Shown here: positions 5,607 to 6,601 of the stretch, in pieces
How positions within the stretch are numbered: position 1 is the first letter of the stretch
Layout of the letters: every line of letters begins with the position of its first letter
Assembly (NCBI GenBank): GCA_004553405.1
Contig: SFLO01000041.1
Coordinates: forward strand, 1 to 6,601
Origin: Coriobacteriaceae bacterium
GTDB taxonomy: Bacteria; Actinomycetota; Coriobacteriia; Coriobacteriales; QAMH01
DNA: 6,601 nt
Direction of reading: 5' to 3'
The notes under the pieces: generated by a model
What the model was told of the DNA's origin: nothing
Databases searched by the model: none
What the model saw: only the letters and a program-made list of their open reading frames with translations
Made by a program: the position numbers and the translations under genes

Positions 5607-6005
5607 TTAGCAGCGACGACGCTTGCACGGACGGCAACCGTTGTGGGGGATGGGGGTGCAATCCTGGATGGATGCAACCTCGAGGCCAGCAGCCTGGAGG
5701 GAGCGGACTGCGGTCTCGCGACCGGAGCCGGGGCCCTTGACGAAGACTGCGACCTTGCGCATGCCATGCTCCATGGCCATCTTTGCGGCCTGCTCTGCAG
5801 CCATCTGAGCTGCAAAGGGAGTGGACTTGCGGCTGCCCTTGAAGCCAACGGTACCGGCAGACTGCCAGGAGATAACGTTGCCGCGGGTGTCAGTGATGCT
5901 GACGATGGTGTTGTTGAACGTGCTCTTGATGTGAGCCTGTCCAACGGAGATGTTCTTGCGATCCGCACGGCGGATACGGGTGTTCTGAACCTTCTTCTTA
6001 GCCAT
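5607..6005 (-). CDS. rpsK: 30S ribosomal protein S11
   Basis: S11 lies on the platform of the small subunit near the mRNA exit and contacts helix 45 region rRNA. The 132-residue protein has the family blocks [15 protein letters not shown] (25-39), [13 protein letters not shown] (55-67), [15 protein letters not shown] (89-103) and the invariant ending around [10 protein letters not shown] (117-126). The end is unusual: the common form is [18 protein letters not shown], whereas here Cys occupies positions 116, 127 and 132 in addition to the conserved Cys124. The codons read clearly as TGC. The ATG start has GAGGT five nt upstream; the gap to rpsM is 13 nt. Confidence 0.98.
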   Translation of the reverse strand: MAKKKVQNTRIRRADRKNISVGQAHIKSTFNNTIVSITDTRGNVISWQSAGTVGFKGSRKSTPFAAQMAAEQAAKMAMEHGMRKVAVFVKGPGSGRETAVRSLQAAGLEVASIQDCTPIPHNGCRPCKRRRC

Positions 6006-6018
6006 TTTCTACCTCACC

Positions 6019-6390
6019 TTAGCCCTTTTTCCTTGCGCCGATCTGCTTGCGCGGACCCTTGCGGGTACGGGCGTTGGTGTGGGTGCGCTGGCCGCGAACG
6101 GGCAGGCCCTTGCGATGACGGAGGCCACGGTAGCAGCCGATCTCCATCAGACGCTTGATGTTCTGGGAGGTCTCACGACGGAGGTCACCCTCGACGGTGA
6201 AGTTAGCATCGATGTAGTCGCGGAGCTTGATGGTCTCCTCCTCGGTGAGGTCGCGGACACGGGTGTCCGGGTTCACGCCGGTGGCAGCGCAGATCTTCTT
6301 TGCGCTGGTCAGACCGATGCCATAGATGTAAGTCAGACCGATTTCCACGCGCTTCTCGCGCGGAAGGTCGACACCAAGAATACGAGCCAA
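6019..6390 (-). CDS. rpsM: 30S ribosomal protein S13 (TTG start)
   Basis: S13 is the head protein of the small subunit that forms bridges to the large subunit and contacts P-site tRNA through its basic tail. The 123-residue protein begins [26 protein letters not shown] and ends with the family motif [31 protein letters not shown] (about 85-115). The helix-two-turn-helix region (about 26-60) is intact. Initiation is at TTG (6390-6388): the residues following it match the family N-terminus exactly, and AAGGAAGGG lies seven nt upstream. No ATG or GTG is available at this position. The gap to rpmJ is 15 nt, and the ribosome site overlaps the rpmJ stop codon. Confidence 0.97.
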   Translation of the reverse strand: MARILGVDLPREKRVEIGLTYIYGIGLTSAKKICAATGVNPDTRVRDLTEEETIKLRDYIDANFTVEGDLRRETSQNIKRLMEIGCYRGLRHRKGLPVRGQRTHTNARTRKGPRKQIGARKKG

Positions 6391-6397
6391 TGTCGTT

Positions 6398-6406
6398 CCC
6401 TTCCTT
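6398..6406 (-). promoter_or_regulatory. Strong ribosome binding site deciding the TTG start of rpsM
   Basis: AAGGAAGGG on the minus strand lies seven nt before TTG at 6390 and overlaps the last base of the rpmJ stop codon region. The strong site may offset the weak start codon and couple rpsM translation to rpmJ. Confidence 0.65.
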
Positions 6407-6519
6407 TAACCCTGACGCTGCTTGTGGCGGGGGTTCTCGCAGATCACGTAAACCTTGCCATGGCGTCGGATGACCTTGCACTTATCGCACATTCGCTTGA
6501 CCGAAGGACGTACCTTCAT
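6406..6519 (-). CDS. rpmJ: 50S ribosomal protein L36 (zinc-binding form)
   Basis: This 37-residue protein is too short for many gene finders but is unmistakable. It begins [20 protein letters not shown] and ends [11 protein letters not shown]. Cys11, Cys14, Cys27 and His32 form the C-x2-C...C-x4-H zinc site of the zinc-dependent L36. L36 binds 23S rRNA near the peptidyl transferase region of the large subunit. The ATG at 6519 follows AAAGGT at nine nt. An ATG immediately followed by TGA lies between the two but is too close to the ribosome site to be used. It starts the visible operon, 15 nt before rpsM. Confidence 0.97.
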   Translation of the reverse strand: MKVRPSVKRMCDKCKVIRRHGKVYVICENPRHKQRQG

Positions 6520-6601
6520 AATTCACATACCTTTCGATAGTGCTTAACACTACACATCTATATACACGCCCAGCCGCAGGCGGTTATTTTTACAGCAAAG
6601 C
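6520..6601 (-). promoter_or_regulatory. Leader of rpmJ with AT-rich segments; possible promoter, no infA end seen
   Basis: The last 82 nt hold no recognisable coding end; the sequence does not read as the C-terminus of IF-1, which usually precedes rpmJ. On the transcribed strand an A-rich tract (6592-6584, GTAAAAATA) and a TATATAGAT stretch (6564-6556) stand out from the GC-rich background. Either could belong to a promoter, but neither has a convincing -35 at the right spacing. The right edge cuts the region. Confidence 0.3.
6537..6553 (-). other. Hairpin just upstream of the rpmJ ribosome binding site
   Basis: TAGTG (6538-6542) and CACTA (6548-6552) are perfect inverted repeats around a 5-nt loop. 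In RNA of the minus strand one further G-U pair can extend the stem. It ends about six nt before AAAGG of rpmJ. It could be a leader structure for regulation of the operon by a ribosomal protein, or an operator; no family match is recognised. Confidence 0.4.

Noticed and set aside
6523..6530. ATG-TGA minimal frame just before the rpmJ start
   Set aside because: It lies only about one nt from the AAAGG site, too close for initiation; probably chance.
6570..6592. Plus-strand hairpin followed by T-rich run, terminator-like
   Set aside because: The stem is only about five pairs, including a G-T, and no plus-strand gene precedes it to be terminated.

Overview
The window is a single co-directional block on the minus strand. 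Read from the right edge leftward, the order is rpmJ, rpsM, rpsK, rpsD, rpoA, rplQ, ecfT, truA, acpP, a fabD-like gene and a membrane zinc-ribbon gene cut by the left edge. The base composition is GC-rich. The gene order is the alpha ribosomal operon with the Gram-positive ecfT-truA extension. S4 is the four-cysteine zinc form, the RpoA C-terminal domain is of the RSYNCLKRAG type, and the zinc-ribbon membrane protein resembles proteins of Firmicutes and Coriobacteriia. Together these suggest a high-GC Gram-positive bacterium, most likely a Coriobacteriia member of the Olsenella/Atopobium/Collinsella kind. That placement is inferred from memory of these families, not from a search.

Right part (about 3500-6520): the translation and transcription genes are tightly packed with gaps of 12-44 nt, and all look intact. 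Small oddities are a TTG start on rpsM, an unusual cysteine cluster at the S11 C-terminus, and an acidic, repeat-bearing tail on L17. The 82 nt upstream of rpmJ hold no recognisable infA end but do hold a hairpin.

Middle part (about 1788-3475): an ECF-transporter T component lies directly between rplQ and truA, without the EcfA ATPase genes that usually sit with it in this slot. TruA has its catalytic motif.

Left part (1-1787): truA is followed by an intact acyl carrier protein and then by a FabD-family (malonyl-CoA:ACP transacylase) protein. That protein is full length and in frame, but the positions of the catalytic Ser, Arg and His have all been replaced. It therefore looks like a conserved non-catalytic FabD relative paired with ACP. 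The gaps around acpP are unusually structured. A 13-bp interrupted inverted repeat lies before acpP, and two stable consecutive hairpins separate acpP from the fabD-like gene. A two-helix membrane protein with a cytosolic-type zinc ribbon ends the series. The dead-transacylase/ACP pair and its structured flanks are the most unusual content. No mobile elements, CRISPR arrays, tRNAs or rRNAs were seen, and no gap exceeds 115 nt.
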